Shown: in pieces, positions 22,735-33,276 of the stretch
Layout: each line of letters starts with the position of its first letter
Position numbering within the stretch: the first letter of the stretch is position 1
Assembly: GCA_030411725.1 (NCBI GenBank)
Contig: MU839860.1
Coordinates: forward strand, 1-64,000
DNA length: 64,000 bases
DNA from: Echria macrotheca
Lineage: Eukaryota; Ascomycota; Sordariomycetes; Sordariales; Schizotheciaceae
Direction of reading: 5' to 3'
The notes under the pieces: model-generated
Seen by the model: only the letters and a program-made list of their open reading frames with translations
Databases searched by the model: none
What the model was told of the DNA's origin: nothing
Program-made: the position numbers and the translations under genes

Positions 22735-24304
22735 TTAGAATGGAAACTTCATCCCGGGTTTGGCCATTGTGATAATCTTCCTCTCCGTAAACTCCTCAAC
22801 TCCTGCCATCCCGCCGAAGCGGCCATATCCGCTGCCGCCACCGGTTCCGCCGTTTGGAAGTGTAGCCTCCACATACACGGTAGGGCCGTTGATGTGACAA
22901 CTGCCTGCCCTGACCTGCTTGGCGACTTCCAGTGCTCTAAAGACATCGCGTGAGAAGACGCTGGCACACAGCGAATAGTCACTGCTGTTAGCCAGCGCAA
23001 TTGCCTCTTCATCGGTGTCGAACTCGAAGAGAACCATGACAGGTCCGAAAGATTCTTTGTAAGCCACATCCATTTCTGGTTTTACCCCTTCCAAGATGTG
23101 AGGCGCCATAATGGTCTTGTTAGGCCCAGAAACCCGAAGGTCGCCAGTCAACAACGTTGCACCGCCCTCAACCGCATTGTTGACCATCTCCAACACTCGA
23201 GCAGCGGAGGCCGGGGTGAAGAGACCCGAGATGGAGACCTCTGGATCTTGCAGGTGGTTGCCGGTCTTCAAAGCTTGTACTCGTCCGACAAGTCTGTTCT
23301 TGAACTCGCCAGCGATCGATCTGTGGACGAAGACTCTCTCTGTCGACATGCAGACCTGGCCGTTGTTGGCCAGTGCCCCGAACACCACCGCTTCGACAGC
23401 GTCCTCGATATCTGCATCCTCGAGAAGAAGGACGGGCGCCTTTCCACCAAGCTCCAGGACGCATTGCTTCAGTACTGTCGACGCCCAACCAGCGATAATT
23501 CTCCCCACCCGGTCGCTTCCTGTGAAGTTCACTCGGAGAACCTTTGGGTGCTTGACGGCATATTCGGTTACTTGGGGTGTCCTTTCAGGGCTGGTAGGTA
23601 GGAAATTGAGACAGCCAGGCGGAAGACCCGCGGCCGTCAATGCCCGAACTACCAGGTTTTGGCACTTGGGGCTAAACTCAGACGGCTTCAAGACGACTGT
23701 GTTTCCACATATCAAAGGAGAAGCTATTGCTCTCGCCGTGAGATTGACCTGGAAGGCATGTCAGTGAGGAATAGGGCATCGGCTTAATCGGGTGACAAAC
23801 GGGGGCGTTCCAAGGTGAGATCGCGAATACGACGCCCACGGCCTGTCTTTCCACCATAATCATAGTTCCGGGACGATCTGCAGGCACAATCTCTCCCTTT
23901 ATATGTGTAGCAAGCCCTGCAGTTTCTCGGAACAAGCCGGCGGTTGAATGGATATTGACTTTAATCCAGTGTTTTGTTGCTGACACTTCTTGGGACAAAA
24001 GCTCGGGGGCATCTCCGTCAACATAAGACTCCATAATCTCCGCGGCTTTCAGGAAAACCATGCGCCGTGTCGACGGACCTGTCCTTGACCATTTTTGAAA
24101 GGCTTGGTGAGCATTGTCAATGGCGGCACTGTAGTCGTCCACAGAGGCTGAGGCACAATCATATAAAACACTACCCGTCATGGGGTTCTTGACTGTGAAG
24201 GTGGTGCCATCCGAGCTGGGCTGATAGCTTCCATCGAGGAATAACAGCTGTGTCTCGGTGAGATTGGCTGGGACTTGTGACCCATGTTCCTGGGGAGGCG
24301 ACAT
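22735..24304 (-). CDS. Aldehyde dehydrogenase, salicylaldehyde dehydrogenase type
   Basis: Exons 24304-23801 and 23748-22735 on the minus strand (505 aa), the usual ALDH length. NAD(P)+-dependent oxidation of an aldehyde to its acid. Visible are PWNAP at the cofactor pocket, KPSE, the catalytic Glu267 in LELGGKAP, the nucleophile Cys301 in NNGQVCMSTERV, and the C-terminal GGSGYGRFGG loop. The N-terminal LFLDG and the form of the Cys loop are closest to fungal salicylaldehyde/vanillin-type dehydrogenases, so an aromatic aldehyde is the likely but unproven substrate. The intron (23800-23749) is phase 0 after NAP. No targeting signal is seen, so it is probably cytosolic. A phenol oxidase and an AA7 oxidase lie nearby, consistent with aromatic or lignocellulose metabolism. 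Confidence 0.92.
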
Positions 24305-25628
24305 GATACGCTGCGACTGTACGAGAGCTTTGGTGTGATGATATTTCTGGAAGGGACTATCGTGGATATATAGGTATGTAACTCGGATGTGCCGTGGCGT
24401 TGCATTTATACTGTGGCCTCCACCTCGGCAGTGCTTTCCCGCTCACCCGCTATTACCGGCACCTATGTTGTGTGTTTACCAAATCCGGATATCTTGGCGG
24501 ATGAGGGGCATGCAAGGGCGGAATCGTTTAGCCTGGAAAACACACATGTAAGATTAGATAACTTACGTGGTTTCCTCATTGACCACGACTTATTGACACC
24601 GCCCTACCGGCTTGCCGAATCCATAGTAAATAGGGGCTTGTTACCGAAAACCGAGGCCTTCTTCTGACATAAGGTCAGACTGGTAGTCTTGTCAGACGAA
24701 CGTAGAGTGTTATGATGAGGGGCGGTATGCCCGCTAGGCTTGGGTTGAATCAGAGAGGATATCGCGGACTCGACAGGGGGAACTCAAACCTGGAAAGAGT
24801 ATAAGCCGACTAACCTGAACTAACAGACTGATGTTGGCTCTTGCTCTCGTTCAGCCATTATCCGTCACCAAAAACGTCTGGCAACGAAGGAAACCCAGTC
24901 GTCTTCTTCGAAATCCTGTCCGGGGTTAAGGTTGGCTGGAGGTTTTCCCCCCAAAGGGCACCCTGTACTTACATGCTTCTTTCATTGCCACGGAACATGC
25001 AGCTAGACCTTTGGCAGCTGACCTTCGAACACTTCCTGACGTAGGACCCACAGCTGCAGGTGGTCCTGCGGGATGATTTGGGTTTGCCGATGACACGGTG
25101 TGTTCATGGTTTGTTCGACACAACGATGTTTGCAGGAAGTGAAACTCCTCTCTTCAACTTCTGGCTTAGCACCAATAGGTTGCCAGCCAGCCATTTGGTA
25201 TTGGTAGTATTGCAGGGGTTGGGGGCCGTTCCAGTTCGGGTACCTAACCCGCCCCTCTGGTTGGCTGGTCCAGCGGACTTTACAGTGGGGTCGGGCAGGC
25301 GTGGTCCTTTGTCCCAGCAACCGAATTCTACGCTGCAGCCTCACGACCTGGGACGCTCGGGCAGAAGCAACAACGCGGTCCGTTTGGTCCTCAATATCGA
25401 ACAAAGCAAGCACCAGGACTAGCAAACCCTTTCAGCCGATCGAAAGTCCGCCCCGAGTCTGACTCAAACAGGGTCCTGCTTAAAGAAGCCCAGTCGCCCA
25501 AACGACCATGGTCTCGGAGCGCTTACCTCTGTTTCTTCATACCCAAACTTACCAACAACCAGCTAGCCCTGGCATCACACAGTTACCCAGGACGGGTTCC
25601 GATTCTCAACACGGTTTTCTTCCCAGCA
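24305..25628. other. 1.3-kb divergent intergenic region
   Basis: Separates the divergent ALDH and DUF2293 genes. No conserved ORF, RNA or repeat recognised; several short ORFs overlap in conflicting frames. Confidence 0.45.
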
Positions 25629-26588
25629 ATGGCACCCCACGAACCGGAAGTCCGTTTCTTCAGCCCGATGCCCAAGGGCTATGTCTTTGTGCCAAAGGGC
25701 GACGTCTACATTACCAAGAACTGCCGACAACGAAGCCATTCGCAGGGCCAACAAGTTTATGTGGTTCTCAACAAGAGAAACCAGCCAATTGGCATACGCT
25801 GTCCCCAGAGTATCTTTGCCGCAGTGCAGGCGGACCACAAAGCTACAGCTGCGAAGCGGGCCAGTGCCGTTGACAAACGGGATGCCGCCATATGCGCCAG
25901 ATTCGAGAAAGCCGTTATGAACGTGTTTCCCGGAATACCTCGCCAGTCTCTACCTCTCATCGTTGCGCATGCTGCCAAGAAGCGGAGTGGGCGTGTGGGC
26001 AGGACCGAGACCGTCGGCCTCGACCACAAGGCAAAGCTGGCCGTCTGGGCACACATCCGGCACTGTCACACCGACTATGACGGTCTGCTAAAAAACGGAG
26101 AGGATCGAGAAGTTGCGAGAGGAAAGGTCGCAAACATCGTCAACGAGCTGTCGATAAAATGGGGCGGGCCGCCCCTCTTTGGTCGGAAGAAAGGATTCGC
26201 GAAGAAGGTGACCGCGACAGGCGCAAAGCAGAGGGATCCGAAGCGGGTCAGAGTCCGAGAGGCGGATATGGCAAAGAGGCGGCCGGCCAAACAGAGCGGT
26301 GTGCTCAAGCAAAAAGTGGCTGTCCATCCCGGGCCCCGCGTCACGACCCGGCAGATGGCGAGGTCATCTGCGGGGGTGCCCAACAGCGCGGAGAATCCCA
26401 TCGAGATCACCGACACAGAAGATAACAACTCATCTATGAGCGGCGAGGATAGCGGCTCCGGCGGCGCCCTAATGGAACCTGACAGCGACGACGAAGACTT
26501 CAGCGACGTGAGCAGCGTTGAGGAAGATGACGAGGAGTGGGATGAGGACAGTGTTGAGGACAGTGACGAGAACACTGATGATGCATAA
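25629..26588 (+). CDS. DUF2293 domain protein with acidic tail
   Basis: Single-exon gene of 319 aa. The N-terminal part (about 1-60, VRFFSPMPKGYVFVPKGDVYITKNCR) and the following helical region (about 85-175, with FPGIPRQSLPLIVAHA, SGRVGRT, AVWAHIRHCHTDYD) match the fungal DUF2293 family of unknown function. Then comes a Lys/Arg-rich stretch (about 185-235) that could be a nuclear localisation signal, and a Ser/Asp/Glu-rich tail (about 258-319). Basic-then-acidic architecture is typical of chromatin or nucleolar proteins, but this is inference. Start is the first ATG in good context (AGCAATGGCACC). Confidence 0.85.
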   Translation: MAPHEPEVRFFSPMPKGYVFVPKGDVYITKNCRQRSHSQGQQVYVVLNKRNQPIGIRCPQSIFAAVQADHKATAAKRASAVDKRDAAICARFEKAVMNVFPGIPRQSLPLIVAHAAKKRSGRVGRTETVGLDHKAKLAVWAHIRHCHTDYDGLLKNGEDREVARGKVANIVNELSIKWGGPPLFGRKKGFAKKVTATGAKQRDPKRVRVREADMAKRRPAKQSGVLKQKVAVHPGPRVTTRQMARSSAGVPNSAENPIEITDTEDNNSSMSGEDSGSGGALMEPDSDDEDFSDVSSVEEDDEEWDEDSVEDSDENTDDA

Positions 26589-27271
26589 AGCAGCGGCTGG
26601 AGTGACACCGACTTCCTGTAGGAAAAGATGGCGGACGTTTTTCAGCCTGAAACCCTACCGGAAAGAGGGACATACATATCATGATGCGCCGCAACACAAG
26701 AAGCAGAACAAATGATGGGGAGAGGATTGCATATCTGAGCGGGGAAAGAAGTAACCTAAACGCCATATTGAGGCCTGAAACAGACAGACGAGGGCCATCC
26801 CAGCCCCCTCAACGACTAGACGAATAGAAGGCGGTTCAGGCGCCTGCCGGAGCGGCCGGCTGGATACACGGCCCCGACAATCCAGTGAACAAGGAGCCGA
26901 GGGCTCCGCACCGGGCCCCTCTAGGGGTCCTCGGTTCCGGACGGGCGAGCTTAAATCTTAGCAAGAGGAACTTGTTATGCATGACCAAGATCTGGTACCT
27001 GACAGGCGGCACGAGTTGGGACTCTGGAGGGGCGGGCTGGGCCAGGCTGCGGAGCGCTCACATCCCACTGCCCGCATGTTGTCGGGCGCTGACCCCTCAT
27101 CGGCTGCAACACCAACAAAGGATGCGCAAGCCAGCCCCGCGCCAGCACCAGTCCGCCTCTTGACAACGCACATCCCCACAAAGCTCCGAATCCCGTTTTG
27201 GGGGCTTGACGACGAGTTTCGTGCGTGGCGGGTTCAGCCGGACGTTTTAGCTGTCCGATGGGGCAAGACGG
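26589..27271. other. Intergenic, DUF2293 to scytalone dehydratase
   Basis: About 680 bp with no gene recognised; includes the upstream region of the scytalone dehydratase. Confidence 0.45.
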
Positions 27272-27279
27272 TATAAATA
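27272..27279 (+). promoter_or_regulatory. TATA box of scytalone dehydratase
   Basis: TATAAATA lies 110 nt before the ATG at 27,382, leaving room for a leader of about 75-80 nt. Confidence 0.6.
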
Positions 27280-27381
27280 AGTAGCTAGCTCTCCTGTCAC
27301 CATGTGCCATGTGCTGTTCCAGTCTGTGCAAATCCAGTTTTCATCCGACTTCCCAGACCAGCCCAGACCTATTCTACCAAG

Positions 27382-28013
27382 ATGGCGACGCCCAAGATCA
27401 CCTTCGAGGGTTCGTAGTGAAACTCGGGACCATTCTGACCCAGTTACTAACAGGACGCTAGAGTTCCTCGGCTGCACCGAGGCCGCTTTCGAGTGGGCCG
27501 ACAGCTATGATTCCAAGGACTGGGACCGTCTCCGGAAGTGCATCGCGCCTACACTGCGGGTATGTAGCTAGAAGCTAGCTTGTGTTGGTATTCATTGACG
27601 GCTGGCTAACCCGAGATGTCAAATCGCAGGTCGACTACCGCTCGTTCCTCAACAAGCTCTGGGAAGCGATGCCGGCCGAGGAGTTCGTCGCCATGGCCTC
27701 GGACGAGAAGGTGATCGGAAACCCCAATCTGCGCACTCAGCACTTCATCAGCGGCGCCAGCAAGTGGGAGAAGGTGTCGGACACCGAGATCATCGGCTAC
27801 CACCAGCTCCGCGTGCCCCACCAGGTCTACACTGATGCCGCCATGAGCAAAGTCGTCCTCAAGGGACACGCTCACAGCCACAACACCCACTTCTACAAGA
27901 AGGTTGACGGCGTGTGGAAGTTTGCCGGCCTCTGCCCGGACATCCGGTGGACTGAGGATGACTTCGACAAGGTCTTTGCGAGCGGTCGCGAGAGCTTCGG
28001 CGAGAGCGCTTAA
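27382..28013 (+). CDS. SCD1: Scytalone dehydratase
   Basis: Exons 27382-27409, 27462-27559 and 27630-28013 (169 aa), close to the usual ~170. Dehydrates scytalone and vermelone in DHN-melanin synthesis. The fold is the small NTF2-like alpha+beta barrel. The near-universal family string EWADSYDSKDWDRLRK, then IAPTLR-VDYRS, LWEAMPAEEF, TQHFISG, WEKVSDTEIIGYHQLRVPHQVY and KGHAHSHNTHFYKK, includes the catalytic Tyr, Asp and His residues known from the Magnaporthe enzyme. Introns have TACTAAC and CTAAC branch sites. No melanin PKS or T3HN/T4HN reductase is in the window, so the pathway genes are unlinked here, as in many Sordariomycetes. Confidence 0.95.
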
Positions 28014-28525
28014 GGAGAGAGTGGGGAACAATGGCGCGGCGGCGCAGAGGCCCTTGGCAATGTCCGGCCCCGTTGGTCCAAGCTGGGCCGCAACTACACA
28101 GTATTGTAACTAGCCTTTGGGTCCACGTCTGGGATTTGGATGCCCTCGGCGATTGGGTCACCGAGGAAACTGCGAACACCCTCCGATGGATTTGAATAGA
28201 ACATCTTGTGAAGCCCCTCCTTCCAGATTGTCTGACCCTGCTCCGCGGGGGATGTGAGATGTCTTGCAGCAGAAGGCCGTTTTGGGCGGGGATCCCCGGT
28301 TCCTGGCGCGCCTGGATCAGCAAGAAGCTCGGGCCATCTCGCTTAGGACCCTTGCCTGCGCCGCCAGACTGGCAGACACCGCGTCAGATTTCCAAGTCGA
28401 AGAATGGAAAACGACCACCAGTTCGCATGCTGAAGTCAGCCTTGGTCGACAGCAAAACGATATTCCGATGCCCTTGAACAGGTGACACGGCATGCTAGCC
28501 ATACCAAACGTCGCACACTGGGAGA
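28014..28525. other. Intergenic, SCD1 to MDM10
   Basis: About 510 bp between two tandem genes; 3' UTR and promoter, nothing else recognised. Confidence 0.45.
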
Positions 28526-29983
28526 ATGCGCGAGTTTATGCACTACATCACCAATGCCTTTTACAGCGCAAGTGACTGGAATGAGGACAACACATACAAG
28601 GAGCTAAACGCGACAGCAAGAGGTATTCGCACCTCCCTCTCTCGCAATACTTCTAGCTGACAGGCACAAACAGAGCTCATCGACTTCCCGCTTCCGCTTG
28701 GCCTTCGACTGTCCCTCTCCTCTCTCGCGACTCCCCACTTTGCGACAAGTTACCACCTCGGAAGCGTGGGCATCGTCGATGGCTCCATTTCCTACCTTTA
28801 CACCTCGGTCCCTCTGAGAGGGGTAGCCGCCCGATCCGACCGTATTCCGCTTCCGGCGCTCCTCCGCTCCTACCGCGAGCTACACGACATCGGGCCCCGG
28901 CTGGCCGACACACGCGGTGGACCTGGACTTTTCCCGTTGCATTTGCCCAGCTGGCTGGGACGATCGACAGCAGCAGCACCCAGCCTCGTAAATACCGCCC
29001 CGGCGGGTGATCGTGGAGGAAAAAACAAGAGCCAACTGTTGTATGGGCGCCTCTATCTACCGCAATCCCTCCTGGAAGGGTTGGTGATCAAGCGCTTCAG
29101 TCGCTCCCTACAAGTCCAGCTATCAGCCGTCAGCCAACAGTCTCTCCGGAACGGCGGGACACTGCTCGGGCTCGTACAATATGACAAGGGTAAATACGGT
29201 ATTGAGGGTCTCGCCTCATCAGATGGCGGGCTTCTTGGTATCCGCGGACTTTACAACTTCGGCGGGGACGCCTCACCGTTAGCCTCCGCGGCGAACCCGC
29301 AATCGGCCGCGGGCGGCGAGAGCAGCGGCGGCAGCAGTACTGGACAGACAGGAGAGCGGGAACGAGAGCGCATCTACGGGAGGTTCAGCGCCGGCGGGGA
29401 GCTGTATTATGGGACGCTAAACAAGTCGGGCGGGATGTCCCTGGGAGCGCGTTTCGCGACGCTGCCCACGCACCGCGGGACCCCCTTAACAGCGACCTTG
29501 ACCATTAATCCTTTGATGGGCAACATTAACGCAACATACGCGGTGCTTGCGAAGGACTATTGCTCGCTGGCCACGAGGATGGAGTTTAATGTGTACAGCT
29601 ACGAGAGTGAATGGGCGGTGGGCATGGAGCTGTGGAGTAACCGGAGGCCGGCTGGGTTTCTGCTCGGTGCTCTACCCAACCCAGAAACGGAGATTGTGGC
29701 AACGCGGCCGAGAATTAAAGAAAGGAGCTTCCAGGCGAAGATGGAATGGCGTCTAGACGACCCCGAACCAGAACCAGAGGCCGGGGCGGAGGCCAGGCCA
29801 AGTGAAGGGAAAGAAAAGTATCTAGGAGTCTTCAAGGCGAGGCTAGATCAGAATCTCCGGATAGGGCTGCTCTGGGAGGGCCGTATAAAGTCGCTCATCT
29901 TTAGCCTGGGCTCAGGGGTTGATTTGCATCGGTTGGACGAGCCGTTTCGAAGTCTGGGGCTGGACGTCCAATATTCTTCATAG
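28526..29983 (+). CDS. MDM10: Mitochondrial outer-membrane beta-barrel protein Mdm10
   Basis: Exons 28526-28622 and 28674-29983 (468 aa). Mdm10 is the beta-barrel anchor of the ERMES ER-mitochondria tether (with Mmm1, Mdm12, Mdm34) and also joins the SAM complex in Tom40 assembly. The N-terminus MREFMHYITNAFY, the conserved LIDFPLPLGLRLSLSSLATPHFATSY and the VGIVDGSISYLY strand identify it. The C-terminal half shows alternating beta strands ending LGLDVQYSS. Two less conserved loops are visible: a Gly/Ser/Glu-rich insert (about 245-268) and an EPEPEAGAEARPSEGKE loop (about 412-428), both probably exposed. There is no cleavable presequence, as expected for outer-membrane barrels. Phase-1 intron of 51 nt near the 5' end. 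Confidence 0.95.
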
Positions 29984-30203
29984 AGACAACCATCGTCAGG
30001 ACTATCTCTGGTGCATCACGATCGCTGCGGGTATTTGCTGGAAGTGTAAATGCTTCTCGCGCGGGCTAGCTGTCCTCTCGCTGAATCATAGAGCCTACGC
30101 CCCAAGATTTCTATTACATATCTCCCATCATGTACACTGCGCTCGTGAATTGTATCCACATTAGCGATCGAGGCCGTTCCTAAGTCTCGTTCCATGCACC
30201 ACG

Positions 30204-31852
30204 TTACAAAACTCTCCGTATTCCGTTGAATGGACTTGGTGGCCCACCATGACCCTTCCAGAAGACCTGTGAGCCACTTCGTTCGCCGTCTGACAGAAGA
30301 CCAGCTCCAACAGTAAAGCGCCTTCCCAACGGGAGCACCGGCCCGCCGGTATCACCAAGCATCAAATGCTTCACACCCTCCGTCATATAATCGAGCATGA
30401 TTCTGCCTCCAGGCTTGCTCGTGTTCCATCCCAAGAACCCGCTTGCGTACAAACACACTTCCAGGCTAGATCCGACCTGCCAGATGAACTCGCGTGAACA
30501 GCCCTCCTTTCTCAGGAAATAAAACCGAGTTCCCTGTTCCATCTTGTAAGCTTGACCAATTCTTTCGGATAGGTCACAGGGCATGTATACCTCGGCTCGT
30601 AATATAAAGTCAGCGATGGTGACGAGCATACACCTTGTTAAACAGTGAAGCCTTGCGCATCAGAGCCTCTCGAGTAGCCTGGTTTCGGCGTTTGCCGACA
30701 CCTCCACCAGACGCCGCGGTGGCCGGCTCCTTGCGGATCTTGGAACGCGACGGCGACTGCTTATTTGTGTCTCGCCGAAGAGCGGCGCTCGCAGTCTCAC
30801 CAGAGAGCATCTTCGCCTCAGTCGCTGTCAACTTCTTGCTGATGGGTTTGGCGCAACCGTCTGGGAAACGAATCCACTGTTTCACGTGTTAACACTTTGG
30901 ATTGATCTTTCAAGTAGAGCGAAGGAGACATGCCCGCTTGGGAGGACTCGTATACGGAACGCCCTTCTCGAGCTCGCGGCTCTTGGGCTCTGCACCACTG
31001 CTTTGGTGGGCTGACCGGGTTTCGTCGTAGTCGTTCGGATCTCCAAAGAATTCGATTGACCGTCGGTTTCCCTCGACAAGGAACGGGACAGACTTGACGT
31101 GGAAAGTTATTCCGCTTTTTTCTCCCAGAGCTTGGAGGAAATGTAGACACTATCGCTCATGATTAGTTCATTTACGAAACGGCAGAATAGAGGTACTAAC
31201 GCCATGACACGCAGTATGATCGAGAAATATGCACGCCTCTTTCATGGCATCTGGGAGATTGAACTTGTCTCTGAGGTCCTCGGGGCGGACAACATCCCGG
31301 GAACCGCTTCTCCAGGCATATTTGATGCACTTACGCACCCACCAGAGCGACAGCTTCTTCTCCTATATGCCATTAGCAAAGGCTCCGAACCTTGGTCGTT
31401 GTGCATACGATATGACAAGCTTGGCTCCTGCCCTCCTCCTCCGGCTTCGCCTTTCGGTATCCGGCATCCCACCGGTCCTTGGAAAGTTTGAAGCCGATCG
31501 AACGAGCAGCTTTCATCACTAGATCCGTGTACAACTCATTGTCAATGAGGTGGATATTGTCCTTCGGACCGCTCCAGCCGCTGGTCGCCAGCATCCGGAT
31601 ACCTGGTTGGTGAAGGGGCTGGATAAAGCCTGTGGTGTTGCGCTCTAGCTTCTGGCCGACATCCACGGTCGCTACAGCTTTCACAACAACGAGCTTATCC
31701 CCATGATGAAACATATAGGTATCATCGAGACTGACTACCTTGCGGCTCTCGGTGCTGTTACGCGTTGTCAGCAGGGATGAACGCGGTCGGGGCAGACCAA
31801 GTGGGCAGATGACGAACTTCTCACGGAGGGGATCCTCGACTGTCGCTTCCAT
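30204..31852 (-). CDS. Unrecognised five-exon fungal protein
   Basis: Minus-strand exons 31852-31409, 31362-31201, 31149-30934, 30876-30634 and 30590-30204 give a continuous 483-aa protein. I do not recognise the family. Features: a Ser-acylation-prone N-terminus (MEATVEDPLREKFVICPLG), a compact central part (EKKLSLWWVRKCIKYAWRSG; CIFLDHTACHG), a basic Ser/Thr-rich linker (about 290-360, SRSKIRKEP, GKRRNQAT) that could be a nuclear signal, and a Gly-rich C-terminus with GDTGGPVLPLGRRF. The third intron (30933-30877) only keeps the frame as GC-AG (GCATGT...ACAG); the last intron (30633-30591) ends in GAG. The open frame extends upstream of the chosen ATG to an in-frame ATG at 32,002. Function is unknown; coding status rests on the coherent frame across five exons. 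Confidence 0.72.
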
Positions 31853-32486
31853 GGCCTCAAGAGATTTGGCCAGGTTCAATATGTGAGTCCGTTTGTGAAC
31901 CCGTGATTGAACCCGTTCAATCCGAACCCGGGGGTAGTTTGAAGTAAAACGGTTGAGCGTAGTGAAAACAGAACGGTGGAAGTTGGCTTCCGGGGAGAAC
32001 AAACGAACGGTGAACGAGGGCGAGGATACCGATTCGACGATAGACGTAATCGTGAGGGCGCAAAAGAAGTGAAGTTGGGATGGAAAGAGAAGGTGTGGAG
32101 AGGAGAACCAAACACCAAGGACGTGGAAGAAACGAAGTCAAGAACACGAGAGTACTGGGTACAAAACCAGAGGGCTACGATTCCAGATCCCTGCCGGTGC
32201 ACGAGAAAGAGACAGTCAACAGTGCAAAATAACCTGGAATTTTCATCTTAGCACATGTCACATTGCAAGAACCTTCCGGTGGAAGAGAGGTTTTGGCACC
32301 AGTGAAGCACCCCACGAGAGCAACACATCACATTATCAGGGAGAGTCCCGGTAAGTCGAGGCATGAAGAAGCAAGCCAGCAATCCATTTTTGACGCCAAA
32401 CCCTGATGCTACCGGGAATCTAGACCCATGCCTGAAAGTGACATTACTTCCCATGCCCCCGAAAATCCCAAACCAAATGACACACT
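31853..32486. other. Intergenic between two minus-strand genes
   Basis: Promoter and leader of the unrecognised gene and 3' region of RPS19. A cluster of GAACCCG motifs near 31,895-31,930 forms short inverted repeats; significance unknown. Confidence 0.4.
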
Positions 32487-33276
32487 TTACTCGTCATCCT
32501 CCTCATCCTCATCCTGGGCCTCAGCGACGGTCTGGGCGATACCTGCCATACTGTCAGTTGACTTGTGCAAGAAAATGACAAATACGCTCAGCAACTTACG
32601 GTCAAGATCACGTTGCCCTTGCTGAGTGATGCGACGGCCACCCTTGTCCTCGTCCTGCTCAAGGACCTGAATCTTCTCGAGCGCCTGCATGATCTTGCGG
32701 TCGACGCTACCGCTAGCATCGACGTGCTTTGATGGGCGGGAGCCGCGGTTCTTGGCGCTGCCGTGCACCTTGCGAAGTCGTCCAACACCGACGGTCTTGC
32801 GAAGGTAGACGTGGCGGGCAACGGAAGCGGCGCGGACGTAAAACCAATCGATGTCCTGGGGGGGCATCTCCTTGGCGGAGCCGGTCTTGACGGTATCAAC
32901 CCAACCTGGAGAATTGAAGTCAGCAGGCGACTCTACTAGCCGGTCGCTAGCATGATGTTGACTTACCGGGGACTGGCAGCTTGCCCTGGCGCTTCAGGAA
33001 CGCAGCATATGCAGCCACGAACTTGTGGGCCTTCAAACACCACAATTAGCATGATTCCGTCGTCAGAGATCTTTCGACCCCCTCGCGCCTGCTCCCATAT
33101 TCTTCCTCATAGCCGGATCAACCAGCGATGCCTCATTGTCGGCCAACCGAACTCCTTGGAGATGGCGGCAACGTTGACGGCGGGAAAAACCCCTCGAGCT
33201 TCGGTCGCAAAGGTCGTCATGATGGAAAATGGCAGAAACCTACATCGACATCACGAACTGAGGTACCTCCAGGCAT
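32487..33276 (-). CDS. RPS19: 40S ribosomal protein eS19
   Basis: Exons on the minus strand 33276-33244, 33030-32967, 32905-32600 and 32542-32487 (152 aa). Component of the small-subunit head, needed for 18S rRNA maturation. The first exon is only 33 nt (MPGGTSVRDVD) and is followed by a 213-nt intron; the next exon begins AHKFVAAYAAFLKRQGK. Diagnostic strings are PPQDIDWFYVRAASVARHVYLRK, VGVGRLRKVHG, NRGSRPSKHVDASGSVDRK and GGRRITQQGQRDLDR. The acidic C-terminus (EAQDEDEEDDE) is longer than in yeast but common in filamentous fungi. TTAGGG motifs lie 120-170 nt upstream of the ATG. Confidence 0.96.

Noticed and set aside
11336..24304. Secondary-metabolite gene cluster
   Set aside because: Several tailoring-type enzymes but no PKS, NRPS, terpene synthase, transporter or cluster regulator.
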